Of a stretch of 64,000 nt of DNA, positions 45,036 through 54,078 are shown piece by piece. Position numbers and translations under genes: made by a program. The DNA is from Acinetobacter sp. ANC 3929 (GTDB lineage Bacteria; Pseudomonadota; Gammaproteobacteria; Pseudomonadales; Moraxellaceae), in assembly GCF_000369405.1 (NCBI RefSeq), contig NZ_KB849999.1, positions 248,001 through 312,000 of the forward strand, in the 5' to 3' direction. The stretch's first letter is position 1; the number at the start of each line of letters is the position of its first letter. The notes under the pieces are model-generated. The model made no database searches. It saw only the letters and a program-made list of their open reading frames with translations, and was not told where the DNA came from.

Positions 45036-45713
45036 ATGACCAAGATATTGATGATAGAAGATGATTTTATGATTGCAGAGTCAACATTGACTTTATTGCG
45101 ATATCATCAGTTTGATGTGGAATGGGTCAATAATGGGGTTGATGGGCTGGCTTTGTTAACCAAGCAATCATTTGATTTGGTGTTGTTAGATTTGGGCCTG
45201 CCATTAATGGATGGTATGCAAATACTCAAACAGATCCGCCAACGTAGTACTGTTCCTGTTCTGATTATTTCTGCTCGAGACCAGTTGCAGAATCGGGTTG
45301 ATGGATTAAACCAAGGGGCAGATGATTATTTGATCAAGCCTTATGAGTTTGACGAGCTGCTTGCGCGGATTAATGCCTTGTTACGCCGTGGTAGTAATGA
45401 AGCTGCACAGCTAAAAAGCCAGTCTCAGTTGTTAAAAAGTGGTGAGCTGACTTTGGATGTAGAACAGCATTTAGCGACCTTTAAGGGACAGCAGATCGAG
45501 CTTTCTAATCGGGAATGGGCGATTCTGATTCCGATGGTGTCCCATCCAAACAAGATTTTCTCAAAAGCTAATTTGGAAGACAAGTTGTACGATTTTGATA
45601 GTGAAGTAACCAGTAATACGATTGAGGTGTATGTGCATCATCTGCGTGCCAAACTTGGTAAGGACTTTATACGTACGATTCGTGGCTTAGGTTATCGTTT
45701 GGGGCAAGCTTAA
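45036..45713 (+). CDS. pmrA: Response regulator PmrA
   Basis: OmpR/PhoB-type regulator of the pmrCAB operon. Receiver domain with MIEDDFMIAEST, phosphoacceptor D52 in LVLLDLGLPLMDG and YLIKPYEFDEL; C-terminal winged helix with LSNREWAILIPMVSHP and IEVYVHHLRAKLG. 225 residues. Located between pmrC and pmrB, ending 4 bp before the pmrB ATG. In Acinetobacter, substitutions in pmrA/pmrB raise pmrC expression and colistin resistance; without a wild-type reference no change can be called here. Confidence 0.96.
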   Translation: MTKILMIEDDFMIAESTLTLLRYHQFDVEWVNNGVDGLALLTKQSFDLVLLDLGLPLMDGMQILKQIRQRSTVPVLIISARDQLQNRVDGLNQGADDYLIKPYEFDELLARINALLRRGSNEAAQLKSQSQLLKSGELTLDVEQHLATFKGQQIELSNREWAILIPMVSHPNKIFSKANLEDKLYDFDSEVTSNTIEVYVHHLRAKLGKDFIRTIRGLGYRLGQA

Positions 45714-45717
45714 ATTG

Positions 45718-47061
45718 ATGAAAACAACAAAGCATTATTCACTCAAAAAAAGACTGATTTGGGGAACATCCATTTTCAGTATTGTGCTGGGTTGTTTTTT
45801 AATTTTAGCGGCATATAAGATTTCATTGCATGAAGTCGATGAAATTTTAGATACGCAAATGCAATATATGGCGGAGCGTTCTACGTATAAGCCCTTGACC
45901 CCGATTGCCAGTCGGGTTGAGTTACATCGTACCTATCATGAAGAAGATTTACTCATAGATATTTGGGCTTATAAAGATCAAAGTCACTTATGGCATCAGA
46001 CACATTTATTGGTTCCTCCTGTAAAGCAAGCAGGGTTTTATACCCAAAATACACCGCAAGGTAAGTGGCGTGTTTATGTCATTCCTTTAGAAGATTATCA
46101 GATTCAAGTAAGCCAGCAAGAGGACGTTCGCCATGCTTTTGCATGGGAACTCGCGGGGAGTATGTTTGTTCCATATATACTCTTGTTGCCAATTGCAATT
46201 ATCGTTTTGGCATTTATTATTCGTCTAAGTCTAAAACCTTTGGATGATTTTAAAGAGGAACTCATCCAGCGTGATTCTGATGGATTATCACCTATCGATA
46301 TTAAAGATTATCCACAAGAATTATTACCTACTATTGAAGAAATGAATCGTTTATTTGAACGAATTCAACATGCGCAGACGGAACAGAAGCAATTCATTGC
46401 AGATGCGGCACATGAGCTCAGAACACCTGTGACGGCATTGAATTTGCAAACTCGCATCCTGATTAGCCAATTTCCTGAACATGAAGCTTTACAGAATCTG
46501 AGCAAGGGTTTAGCCCGTATTCAACATTTGGTTACTCAACTTTTAGCTTTGGCAAAACAAGATGTTGCGCTGAGCTTAATCGAACCAAATACACATTTTA
46601 AACTCAATGATGTAGCTTTAAATTGTGTAGAGCAATTGGTGAATTTAGCCATGCAAAAGGAGATTGATTTAGGTTTTGAGCGTAATGATCCAATTGAGAT
46701 GCAGAGTCTTGAATCAACCGTACATTCGATTATTTTTAATTTGATTGATAACGCAATTAAATACACACCCAATCAAGGAATTATAAATATTTCAGTATAT
46801 AGCGATACCGATGATTTTGCTTATATTCAAATTGAGGACAGTGGTACGGGTATTGATCCTGAACAATACGACAAAGTGCTGAAACGTTTTTACCGCGTGC
46901 ATCATCATTTAGAAGTGGGTAGTGGGTTGGGACTCTCTATTGTGGATAAAGCCACGCAGCGTTTAGGTGGCATTTTAACTTTGTCGAGAAGTATTGAATT
47001 GGGTGGCTTGAGTGTATTGGTCAAGCTCCCTAAAAAAATGGCACATCATGAACAGCATTAA
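45718..47061 (+). CDS. pmrB: Sensor histidine kinase PmrB
   Basis: Membrane sensor kinase partner of PmrA. Two membrane helices (about residues 14-32 and 143-165) flank a periplasmic domain of about 110 residues; HAMP-like linker; HisKA with H232 in FIADAAHELRTP; HATPase with IIFNLIDNAIKYTP and GSGLGLSIVDKA. The ATG at 45718 is used in place of a TTG one codon earlier. 447 residues. End of the pmrCAB operon. Confidence 0.96.
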   Translation: MKTTKHYSLKKRLIWGTSIFSIVLGCFLILAAYKISLHEVDEILDTQMQYMAERSTYKPLTPIASRVELHRTYHEEDLLIDIWAYKDQSHLWHQTHLLVPPVKQAGFYTQNTPQGKWRVYVIPLEDYQIQVSQQEDVRHAFAWELAGSMFVPYILLLPIAIIVLAFIIRLSLKPLDDFKEELIQRDSDGLSPIDIKDYPQELLPTIEEMNRLFERIQHAQTEQKQFIADAAHELRTPVTALNLQTRILISQFPEHEALQNLSKGLARIQHLVTQLLALAKQDVALSLIEPNTHFKLNDVALNCVEQLVNLAMQKEIDLGFERNDPIEMQSLESTVHSIIFNLIDNAIKYTPNQGIINISVYSDTDDFAYIQIEDSGTGIDPEQYDKVLKRFYRVHHHLEVGSGLGLSIVDKATQRLGGILTLSRSIELGGLSVLVKLPKKMAHHEQH

Positions 47062-47088
47062 TAATGATGAAAGCAGCTCATCTAGTTT

Positions 47089-47901
47089 TTATTCGCTATT
47101 CGTGACTTCGGCTTGATCTTTTAAATAACGAAGGAACAGCACACATTTTTGAATGCGTTTGCCATCATTACCCACTTTACTCACATTCAAACGCAATACC
47201 CAGTTCAAACGTTTTCCAACTTTACAAATATCTTTGTAAACTTGAGGTTCATCTTGCAAAGCTTGGTAAAGTATCTGACTGGCTTGCTCCAGTTGTTCAA
47301 ACTCAAAATGATACGCGGTTGAAAAAATAAATAGCAACCAGTCACGCACAAAACAATCATGTAGGCTAAGGACATCTTGTGGATCAGTCTCAAAATCAAT
47401 AAAAGTGAATTGATTTTGTTGATCAACCAAAATATTCCGAGCGAAGGCTTCGCTTAAATAACCTTGTTGTTGATGTAATTGGCTAATCGATTGAATTGCT
47501 TTATAAAAAAGTTTGAATTGTTCTTCGGCATGATCTTTCAAGCTTCCTAACTTTTGATCGAGCTGACTAACAGGACTTTGGCGCTGAGAACCAACATCTT
47601 CCAATAAGATGCCTTTTTTAGACAGAGCCAACACATTCGGGGTTGAAATCCCCAACGCTTTGAGCTGTTGGATGCGCTTGAATTCACATTGGATTGCAGC
47701 AGATCCCCCTTGGTTGGGAACAGGGGTAATTGAACCTAAATTGAATATTTTTGCTAGCCATTTCAATGGAGTATAAAGCCATAATCCATGACGTTCAGAT
47801 GCTTTTTTCAGCCAGACTTTACGTGAATCTAGTTCATAAGATTGAATAGAGTCGGATTGAGTCGTTAAAGTGGATTCTAAAAACGTTTGGTAGTCAGACA
47901 T
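47089..47901 (-). CDS. Bud32/WaaP-like kinase-fold protein
   Basis: 270-residue protein of the lipopolysaccharide-kinase/RIO-Bud32 fold. Visible pieces: catalytic-loop-like YLSEAFARNILVD and metal-binding FIDFETDPQ, with LLEDVGSQ as a probable hinge. It lacks membrane segments. The start MSDYQTF and lysine-rich N-lobe (KVWLKKASERHGLW) fit. Located convergent to pmrB and downstream of a PAP2 gene on the same strand, so a role in lipid A or envelope phosphate chemistry is suggested; no substrate can be assigned. Confidence 0.75.
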   Translation of the reverse strand: MSDYQTFLESTLTTQSDSIQSYELDSRKVWLKKASERHGLWLYTPLKWLAKIFNLGSITPVPNQGGSAAIQCEFKRIQQLKALGISTPNVLALSKKGILLEDVGSQRQSPVSQLDQKLGSLKDHAEEQFKLFYKAIQSISQLHQQQGYLSEAFARNILVDQQNQFTFIDFETDPQDVLSLHDCFVRDWLLFIFSTAYHFEFEQLEQASQILYQALQDEPQVYKDICKVGKRLNWVLRLNVSKVGNDGKRIQKCVLFLRYLKDQAEVTNSE

Positions 47902-47936
47902 ACGGCAGCAAAAATAATCCTAATGTGAGCGTCGAA

Positions 47937-47957
47937 CGTACTCGTTCAATGAGTACG
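47937..47957. other. Short inverted repeat between PAP2 and kinase genes
   Basis: 7-bp arms (cgtactc / gagtacg) with a 7-nt loop, 36 bp before the kinase start codon on the minus strand. No T-run follows. It may lower read-through from the PAP2 gene or be an operator. Confidence 0.35.
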
Positions 47958-47975
47958 GGCGTCCACTTTACCACA

Positions 47976-48680
47976 TCAGATGTTGGAAACGGTACTGGAA
48001 TTGCGATTTGTAACGTCTTGATGATGCTTATAAGTCAATGCATAACAGACCAAGTTAATTGCCACGCAGAACCAAGCGGTCCAGAGGTTATGACTCAGGA
48101 AATGTGCGCCGCGCATCATTTGTGCCCAGCCCATGGCGAAACCAATAATCATGGCTGCAATTAGATAAAACCAAGCACGCTGTGTTTGATCTAATCGATA
48201 GACAAAATAACCCGTGACCAGTGCAAAACCTGTGCTGGCATGTCCGCCAGGAAAACAATGTCCAGCAGTAGCAGAAAAATCCCAAATAAAACCTGTTGCA
48301 GTTTCATGGGTCATGTACCACGGACAAGCATGAGAAGAGTGGGCTTTGAATAGTCCTACAATACAGGTGCAGAGCATACTGACCCAAAACATATAGCCAT
48401 ATTGCCAACGTCGAGCTTTTAGTTTTTCTACTTTAAAAGAAGCACACCATAAAAGGAAAAAACAGACATAAACGATGGTTAATAGTTGTTTGACATAAGT
48501 GTGGTTAAGTTTATCGAGGAACCAATCATTTTTATAAGGAAACGATCCATGTATGCTGACCCAAGGCTGAATGAGATGTAAGTCAATTGCGCCACCGACA
48601 GGAAATACGAATAACAAGATGAAAAAGCTGATCAATAATATAAAGCTCGTCAATGCGAAAAAAGGTGTTTTCAGAATCAT
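47976..48680 (-). CDS. PAP2-family membrane phosphatase (LpxE/LpxF-like type)
   Basis: 234 residues, about six membrane segments, with the three acid-phosphatase motifs: KAHSSHACPW (a variant of KxxxxxxRP), CFPGGHAST, and MRGAHFLSHNLW (RxxxHxxSH). The motif spacing fits PAP2 enzymes that dephosphorylate lipid A, phosphatidylglycerophosphate or undecaprenyl diphosphate. Proximity to pmrCAB hints at lipid A, but this is not proof. It is the intact PAP2 protein in the window; the other, at 27.2 kb, is broken. Confidence 0.85.
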   Translation of the reverse strand: MILKTPFFALTSFILLISFFILLFVFPVGGAIDLHLIQPWVSIHGSFPYKNDWFLDKLNHTYVKQLLTIVYVCFFLLWCASFKVEKLKARRWQYGYMFWVSMLCTCIVGLFKAHSSHACPWYMTHETATGFIWDFSATAGHCFPGGHASTGFALVTGYFVYRLDQTQRAWFYLIAAMIIGFAMGWAQMMRGAHFLSHNLWTAWFCVAINLVCYALTYKHHQDVTNRNSSTVSNI

Positions 48681-48870
48681 AGAACGTATTATTAAGGTCA
48701 GATGAAAATTGTGTTATTTAATGTGAATAAGCTTAATTGGTTCTTAAATAATCATAAAAATGTAATAATAGCTGATAATCAAAAAAAAACATATTTTATT
48801 TTAAGTATATGAAATATTTAAATTCATATTGCTATATTTTCAGCCATGAGCGGAATTATTCTATTATTAA

Positions 48871-48904
48871 AAAAATAAAGCAGCCAAAACGCTGCTATAT
48901 TTTT
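48871..48904 (-). terminator. Rho-independent terminator of gltIJKL
   Basis: 14-bp stem with one mismatch (48871-48884 with 48891-48904), 6-nt loop, followed on the minus strand by a T-rich stretch; 20 bp after the gltL stop. Confidence 0.82.
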
Positions 48905-48923
48905 TTTAGTGAGTAAGATTGGC

Positions 48924-49667
48924 TTAATGTAGGATCTTATCCAGAAATTGTTGGGCACGTTCGCCACGTGGTGTGCCAAAGAATTCATCTTTAGAGCAGT
49001 CTTCTACAATTTTTCCTTGATCCATGAAAATAATACGATTGGCTACCTGACGGGCAAAGCCCATTTCATGCGTTACACACATCATGGTCATGCCTTCTTT
49101 GGCCAGTCCGACCATCACATCGAGTACTTCATTGATCATTTCAGGGTCAAGTGCAGAAGTTGGTTCATCAAACAGCATCGCAATCGGGTCCATACTGAGT
49201 GCACGAGCAATTGCAACTCGCTGTTGTTGCCCGCCTGAAAGCTGAGCAGGGTATTTATTTGCATGGGCACTCAACCCAACCCGATCCAGATAGGCTAGTC
49301 CTTTCTTATTTGCTTCCGCTTCTGAACGACCAAGCACCTTGATTTGTGCAATAGTCAGGTTTTCGGTAATGCTCAAGTGTGGAAACAGTTCAAAGTGTTG
49401 GAAGACCATACCTACTCGGCTACGTAGTTTCGTCATATCGGTTTTGGGTTCGTGAACAGGCACTCCATCCACAAAGATTTTACCTTGTTGAAATGGTTCT
49501 AGGCCGTTCACGGTTTTAATTAGGGTTGATTTTCCCGAACCAGATGGACCGCAGACCACCACCACTTCGCCTTGACAGATTTGAGTCGTACATTCAGTTA
49601 GTACCTGAAATTGTTCGTACCATTTACTGACATTTTGGAGGTCAATCATTACTTTATTGTCGTTCAT
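48924..49667 (-). CDS. gltL: Glutamate/aspartate ABC transporter ATP-binding protein
   Basis: ATPase of the polar amino acid importer. Walker [11 protein letters not shown]-loop [13 protein letters not shown], signature [15 protein letters not shown], Walker [15 protein letters not shown], and switch His in CVTHEMG. 247 residues. Last gene of gltIJKL; its ATG overlaps the gltK stop by 4 bp. Confidence 0.95.
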   Translation of the reverse strand: MNDNKVMIDLQNVSKWYEQFQVLTECTTQICQGEVVVVCGPSGSGKSTLIKTVNGLEPFQQGKIFVDGVPVHEPKTDMTKLRSRVGMVFQHFELFPHLSITENLTIAQIKVLGRSEAEANKKGLAYLDRVGLSAHANKYPAQLSGGQQQRVAIARALSMDPIAMLFDEPTSALDPEMINEVLDVMVGLAKEGMTMMCVTHEMGFARQVANRIIFMDQGKIVEDCSKDEFFGTPRGERAQQFLDKILH

Positions 49668-50347
49668 ACACTTAACCTCCTTTGTAAGCGTTTCACTGTG
49701 AATGTTGCTAAAGCACTGATGGTGAAGTACACCAGTCCTGCAAATAAAATATATTGGGTAAGTAAGGACATTAAATCGCCACGAACATAATTTGTTCTGA
49801 AAAAATCAAGTAAACCAATGGCATAAACCATGGTTGAATCTTGAAACAGGATAATTGTTTGCTGAAGCAGTAACGGTGTCATTTTTCTGAATGCCTGGGG
49901 CAGAATAATCAGTCGCATGGATTGGCCATAACTCATGCCCAATGCAGAAGCCGCAGCAGCTTGACCTTTGGGGATCGACTGAATACCAGCACGTACAATT
50001 TCAGAAAAATATGCAGCTTCAAATAGCATGAACGCCACGATACTTGAAACCAAAGCAGTATCAATGGTCAGGTATTGACCTGTGATCGCGGTATAAAGAA
50101 ACGGAACGGCAAAGTAAAACCACATCAACACCAGCAGTAGGGGAATCGAGCGGAACAGGTCGACATAAGCCTGCGCAATCCAGTTCAGAATTTTGATCGA
50201 AGAGAGGCGCATCAGTGCCAGTATTGTACCAATCACAATACCGCCTATCGTTGCGATAACAACGACTTTTAAGGTAATGCTGAAACCATACCAAAGCGCA
50301 GGCCCAGACTGCTGTAAATCATTAAGAAAAGAAGTTAACCATTCCAT
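49664..50347 (-). CDS. gltK: Glutamate/aspartate ABC transporter permease GltK
   Basis: HisM/GltK-type inner-membrane permease, 227 residues, about five helices; cytoplasmic EAA loop EIVRAGIQSIPKGQAAAASALGMS contacts GltL. Starts 2 bp after gltJ ends. Confidence 0.94.
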   Translation of the reverse strand: MEWLTSFLNDLQQSGPALWYGFSITLKVVVIATIGGIVIGTILALMRLSSIKILNWIAQAYVDLFRSIPLLLVLMWFYFAVPFLYTAITGQYLTIDTALVSSIVAFMLFEAAYFSEIVRAGIQSIPKGQAAAASALGMSYGQSMRLIILPQAFRKMTPLLLQQTIILFQDSTMVYAIGLLDFFRTNYVRGDLMSLLTQYILFAGLVYFTISALATFTVKRLQRRLSV

Positions 50348-50348
50348 A

Positions 50349-51092
50349 CTACTTTCCTCCTGATATTAAACCAGGAATACGTAGACGTTTTTCCAGCAGG
50401 TTCATACTAAAAATAAGACAGACATTGATCACAATGAAAATGATGGTGACGTAGGTGTAAATTTCGATGGTGTTCTGGGTATATTCACTAATGGTTTTCA
50501 TCTGCGAAATAATTTCTGCTACTCCAACCAAAGAGGCGACTGAGGTATTTTTTACGCAGTTGGTCAACTCTGAACTCAGCGGCGGTAAAATGGTGCGAAA
50601 AGACTGTGGCAGAATGATATAGCGATAGAGTTGTGCCGTGGAAAACCCCATGGCATAACCTGCATTAATTTGCCCCTTGGGTAAGGCTTCAATACCTGTC
50701 CGCACCTGTTCACATACACGTGCAGCCGTGAATAGTCCGAGCCCAACACTGGCAGAAATCAGGGCAGTGGTATTGGCACCCAGATCATTCATCCACCAGC
50801 TTTTGATGGGCGCAGGGAGAAAATTGGGAACCACATAAAACCAGATAAATAACTGAACAAGTAAAGGCACATTCCTGAACAGCGTGACATAGACTGTACC
50901 AACGGCTCTGGCGGTTTTATTCGGGAGCGTACGCATAATGCCAAGGATGCTGCCGAGAAGCATGGCAATGCTCCATGCGACAATCGCAATCACCACAAGC
51001 CATCCCAGACCCGTTATAATCCAGCTAAGGTAGGTTGTATCCCCGATACCTGTAGATTGCCACAAAACTCCCCAGTTCCAGCTATAATTCAT
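50349..51092 (-). CDS. gltJ: Glutamate/aspartate ABC transporter permease GltJ
   Basis: Second permease subunit (247 residues) with the EAA loop ARVCEQVRTGIEALPKGQINAGYAMGFS. The start MNYSWNWGVLW at 51092 is chosen because a strong aggag site lies 6 nt before it; the 10-residue-longer frame lacks this. Confidence 0.94.
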   Translation of the reverse strand: MNYSWNWGVLWQSTGIGDTTYLSWIITGLGWLVVIAIVAWSIAMLLGSILGIMRTLPNKTARAVGTVYVTLFRNVPLLVQLFIWFYVVPNFLPAPIKSWWMNDLGANTTALISASVGLGLFTAARVCEQVRTGIEALPKGQINAGYAMGFSTAQLYRYIILPQSFRTILPPLSSELTNCVKNTSVASLVGVAEIISQMKTISEYTQNTIEIYTYVTIIFIVINVCLIFSMNLLEKRLRIPGLISGGK

Positions 51093-51168
51093 AATAACTC
51101 CTGAGAAGAAGCGGGAGAACATCCACTGTTCCCCGGTTCCATAATAAGATTTTGGTTATAAGGACAAA

Positions 51169-52113
51169 TTATTGATCCCGATCATGTGGATTGCTGATTA
51201 AGGCTTTGAGTTGATCAGACATGGCAAAGTTCAAATTAATGTTCTTTGGTGGAATCGGTTGCTGGAACCATTTTTCATACATCTTGTTGATTTCACCAGA
51301 GGCATAGGTTGCTTTAATAGCATCATCGACGACTTGTTTAAAACCTGTATCACCCTTACGCAGCATACAACCATAGATTTCATGAATCGGCGCAGTACCA
51401 ACGATGTCCCATTGATTTGGGTCTTTGGCTTTGGATTTTTCACCTGCCAGTAGGATATCGTCCATCATAAAGGCCACAGCACGGCCATTTTGCAGCATCA
51501 AGAAAGATTCGGCATGGTCCTTGGCAGAAATGATTTCACCAATACCAAGTTCTTGCTGGTGTTGACGGATATAGCGTTCAGAGGTGGTTCCTGCTGTGGT
51601 CACCAGTTTTTTGCCTTTTAAATCTGAAAAATCTTTAATTCCAGAGTTTTTGGCAGTGAGCAATCGAGAGCCGACCTCAAAGAAACCAACAGAAAAATCA
51701 ACCTGTTGCTGACGCTCTTTATTGTTGGTGGTCGAGCCACATTCCAGATCTACTGTACCATTCGATACTAAGGGAATACGGTTCTGGCTGGTCACAAGGT
51801 TGTAGCGGATTTTCAAATCTGGCATGTTGAGCTTTTGCTTCAATGCTTCAACAACTTTAAGTTGCAGATCATGCGCATAACCTACAGGCTGATTGGGGGT
51901 AGAGGCAATATAGGAAAATGGAATAGATGAATCACGATAACCGAGCACAATCGTGCCAGAGCTTTTGATTTTGTTTAACGTACCAGAGGTGGAAGCACTG
52001 CCTTCAGCAGCTTTTTCACCAGCTGCGGGTGCTTTATTGTCACTACAGGCACTTAAGCCGAGCATCAAGGCGCTTGCACAAAGCAGGGAGGTCATGGTGC
52101 GTTTAGGTGTCAT
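51169..52113 (-). CDS. gltI: Glutamate/aspartate ABC transporter substrate-binding lipoprotein
   Basis: Extracytoplasmic SBP_bac_3 receptor: signal peptide with lipobox LSAC (C23), GTIVLGYRDSSIPFSYI at the start of lobe 1, VDLECGSTTNNKER with the ligand carboxylate contacts, and TTAGTTSERYI in lobe 2. The ATG at 52113 (aggag 8 nt upstream) is preferred to the TTG at 52119; 314 residues. First gene of gltIJKL. Unlike the freely periplasmic E. coli protein it appears lipid-anchored. Confidence 0.94.
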   Translation of the reverse strand: MTPKRTMTSLLCASALMLGLSACSDNKAPAAGEKAAEGSASTSGTLNKIKSSGTIVLGYRDSSIPFSYIASTPNQPVGYAHDLQLKVVEALKQKLNMPDLKIRYNLVTSQNRIPLVSNGTVDLECGSTTNNKERQQQVDFSVGFFEVGSRLLTAKNSGIKDFSDLKGKKLVTTAGTTSERYIRQHQQELGIGEIISAKDHAESFLMLQNGRAVAFMMDDILLAGEKSKAKDPNQWDIVGTAPIHEIYGCMLRKGDTGFKQVVDDAIKATYASGEINKMYEKWFQQPIPPKNINLNFAMSDQLKALISNPHDRDQ

Positions 52114-52498
52114 ATACAAAACTCCTTTTGTATCGTTATGATCGCATTCGTAATTGTTGCGGTTTAACCGTTCATTGTTATGAAAAATAATGTGCTCTTT
52201 TTATGCATAAAAAATACATTATTTTTCATCTTAATAGACTTCAATACGATTGCTCAAGCGATATTCTTTACCGTTTTGTTAATAGTAACTGTCGATGAAT
52301 TAAGCAATTTTTAAATGAATGAATTACATTAAAAATTGCAAGAAACGTAAAGCATAATATGTGCCATGATTGTTATTTTGATTTCAAATGCAACCAAGAG
52401 TTGCTGTGTGGCACATGGGCTATCAAATAGTTTCTGGTGCTGACAGAGGCGCATCAATTGCAGTGTAAAAGCACTCATTTTTTAATCAAACATAAAAA
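52114..52498. other. Intergenic region between gltI and amt
   Basis: About 385 bp upstream of gltIJKL and downstream of amt on the same strand. Holds the glt promoter, presumably in the A/T-rich part near 52180-52330. No gene recognised. Confidence 0.5.
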
Positions 52499-52519
52499 AA
52501 GCGGCATGGATAGCCGCTT
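52499..52519 (-). terminator. Rho-independent terminator of amt
   Basis: 7-bp GC-rich stem (52499-52505 with 52513-52519), 7-nt loop, and on the minus strand a seven-T run; 17 bp after the amt stop codon. Confidence 0.9.
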
Positions 52520-52536
52520 AAATAGACTGAAAAAGA

Positions 52537-53724
52537 CTAGAACATTGATTCTTCAGAGTTGGCTGAAATTTTGTGAATGGAAAGGTCTGCACCACGGTAT
52601 TCATCCTCTTGAGAAAGGCGAATTCCTATGGTTACTTTGAGTAGACCATACACAATGAAACCGCCTGCAAGTGCAATGCCGATACCTAAGCTGGTGCCAA
52701 TGATCTGAGAAATGATCGACACGCCACCGAGACCGCCAAGTGCTTGTTGCCCAAAGATTCCTGCAGCAATACCGCCTAATGCGCCACATACGCCGTGTAA
52801 TGGCCACACCCCAAGTACATCATCTACTTTCAGCTTGTTTTGAGTGTAAGTAAATAAGTAAACAAAGAGTGCACCAGCAGTACCTCCAATTACCAATGCA
52901 CCAATTGGGTGCACAATATCTGAGCCTGCACAGATCGCCACTAGTCCAGCCAATGGACCATTGTGTAAGAAACCAGGGTCATCTTTACCCATAAAGTTTG
53001 CAGCTAAGGTTCCACCGACCATTGCCATCAAAGAATTGATTGCAACGAGACCAGAAATTGCTTCGACACGTTGTGCACTCATCACGTTAAACCCAAACCA
53101 ACCAACGATCAGAATCCATGAACCTAATGCAAGGAATGGAATCGATGAAGGTGGGTGTGCACTGACACGACCATCATTTTTATAACGGCCATGACGTGCA
53201 CCGAGTAAAATTACAGCAGCCAAGGCAATCCATCCACCCATTGCATGCACGACAACTGAGCCTGCAAAGTCATGGAAACTTGCACCAAAAGAGCTCTCTA
53301 ACCATTTTTGCAGACCATAGTTACCATTCCAGATCATGCCTTCGAAAAAAGGATAGATCAATGCAACCAAGATCAGTGTTGCAATCGCTTGAGCGCGCAT
53401 TTTGGCACGTTCTGCAATGCCACCTGAGATAATGGCTGGAATTGCAGCGGCAAAGGTGAGTAAGAAGAAGCAGCGCATCAGGTTATAGCCATGATCGGCT
53501 GCTAAGGTGCTGCCTGCATGGAAAAAGTTTTGACCATATGCAATCCAATAGCCTACAAAGAAATAGGCAATCGCTGAAATGGCAAAATCTGTAAGGATTT
53601 TACTCAGTGCATTGACTTGGTTTTTATGGCGGACTGTGCCTAATTCCAAGAACGCAAAGCCAGCGTGCATTGCTAATACCAGTACTGCACCGAGCAGTAA
53701 GAAAAATAGATCTACGTTTTGCAT
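52537..53724 (-). CDS. amt: Ammonium transporter (Amt family)
   Basis: Trimeric ammonium channel with eleven helices. Landmarks are FAFLELGTVRHKNQVNALSKIL, DFAGSVVVHAMGGWIALAAVILLGARHGR with the first pore His, and WPLHGVCGALGGIAAGIFG with the second pore His. From the ATG at 53724 it has 395 residues. Longer starts at 53778 or 53790 would add about 20 residues and a possible signal-like segment; none has a clear ribosome-binding site. No glnK gene adjoins, although glnK-amtB pairing is usual. Confidence 0.93.
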   Translation of the reverse strand: MQNVDLFFLLLGAVLVLAMHAGFAFLELGTVRHKNQVNALSKILTDFAISAIAYFFVGYWIAYGQNFFHAGSTLAADHGYNLMRCFFLLTFAAAIPAIISGGIAERAKMRAQAIATLILVALIYPFFEGMIWNGNYGLQKWLESSFGASFHDFAGSVVVHAMGGWIALAAVILLGARHGRYKNDGRVSAHPPSSIPFLALGSWILIVGWFGFNVMSAQRVEAISGLVAINSLMAMVGGTLAANFMGKDDPGFLHNGPLAGLVAICAGSDIVHPIGALVIGGTAGALFVYLFTYTQNKLKVDDVLGVWPLHGVCGALGGIAAGIFGQQALGGLGGVSIISQIIGTSLGIGIALAGGFIVYGLLKVTIGIRLSQEDEYRGADLSIHKISANSEESMF

Positions 53725-54078
53725 AGTGGTGCTCAAAAAAAGTGCTAAATTTAAGTTTGGTGCAAATATTTGATTCATTTTTTGCACCAAAATAGATTTA
53801 GTAAATCTAAAAACTCAAGCTGTCTTAAAACAACTCAATTTGATGAGATTTATAAAGCAAAAAACGCACCAATATAGAAACTAAATTGTAATTTTGGTGA
53901 AAAGTGGTGCAATTTGCTTGAAAATAGCACAGTTTTTGGGTGTGGATAGAATTCAATACCAGAGTATAGATTTGATTTGTTTAGAGTTATGAACAATCGC
54001 GGACCATAATAAAACACCGTAACGTTTCACCCTGATCAGATTAAAGATGAAAGGTTACGGTGGATAATCATGACGTGG
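53725..54078. other. Intergenic region between amt and atoE
   Basis: 354 bp. The amt promoter must be in its left half (A/T-rich, 53790-53950); the right half contains the terminator of the atoE operon (54015-54062). No gene recognised. Confidence 0.55.
54015..54062 (-). terminator. Rho-independent terminator of the scoAB-atoE operon
   Basis: 9-bp outer stem caccgtaac/gttacggtg (54015-54023 with 54054-54062), partly continued by a second inner stem, followed on the minus strand by ttttatt. 17 bp after the atoE stop codon. Confidence 0.82.

Noticed and set aside
43384..47061. Resistance-type mutation in pmrA/pmrB
   Set aside because: All catalytic motifs look normal; without the wild-type sequence of this species no substitution can be called.
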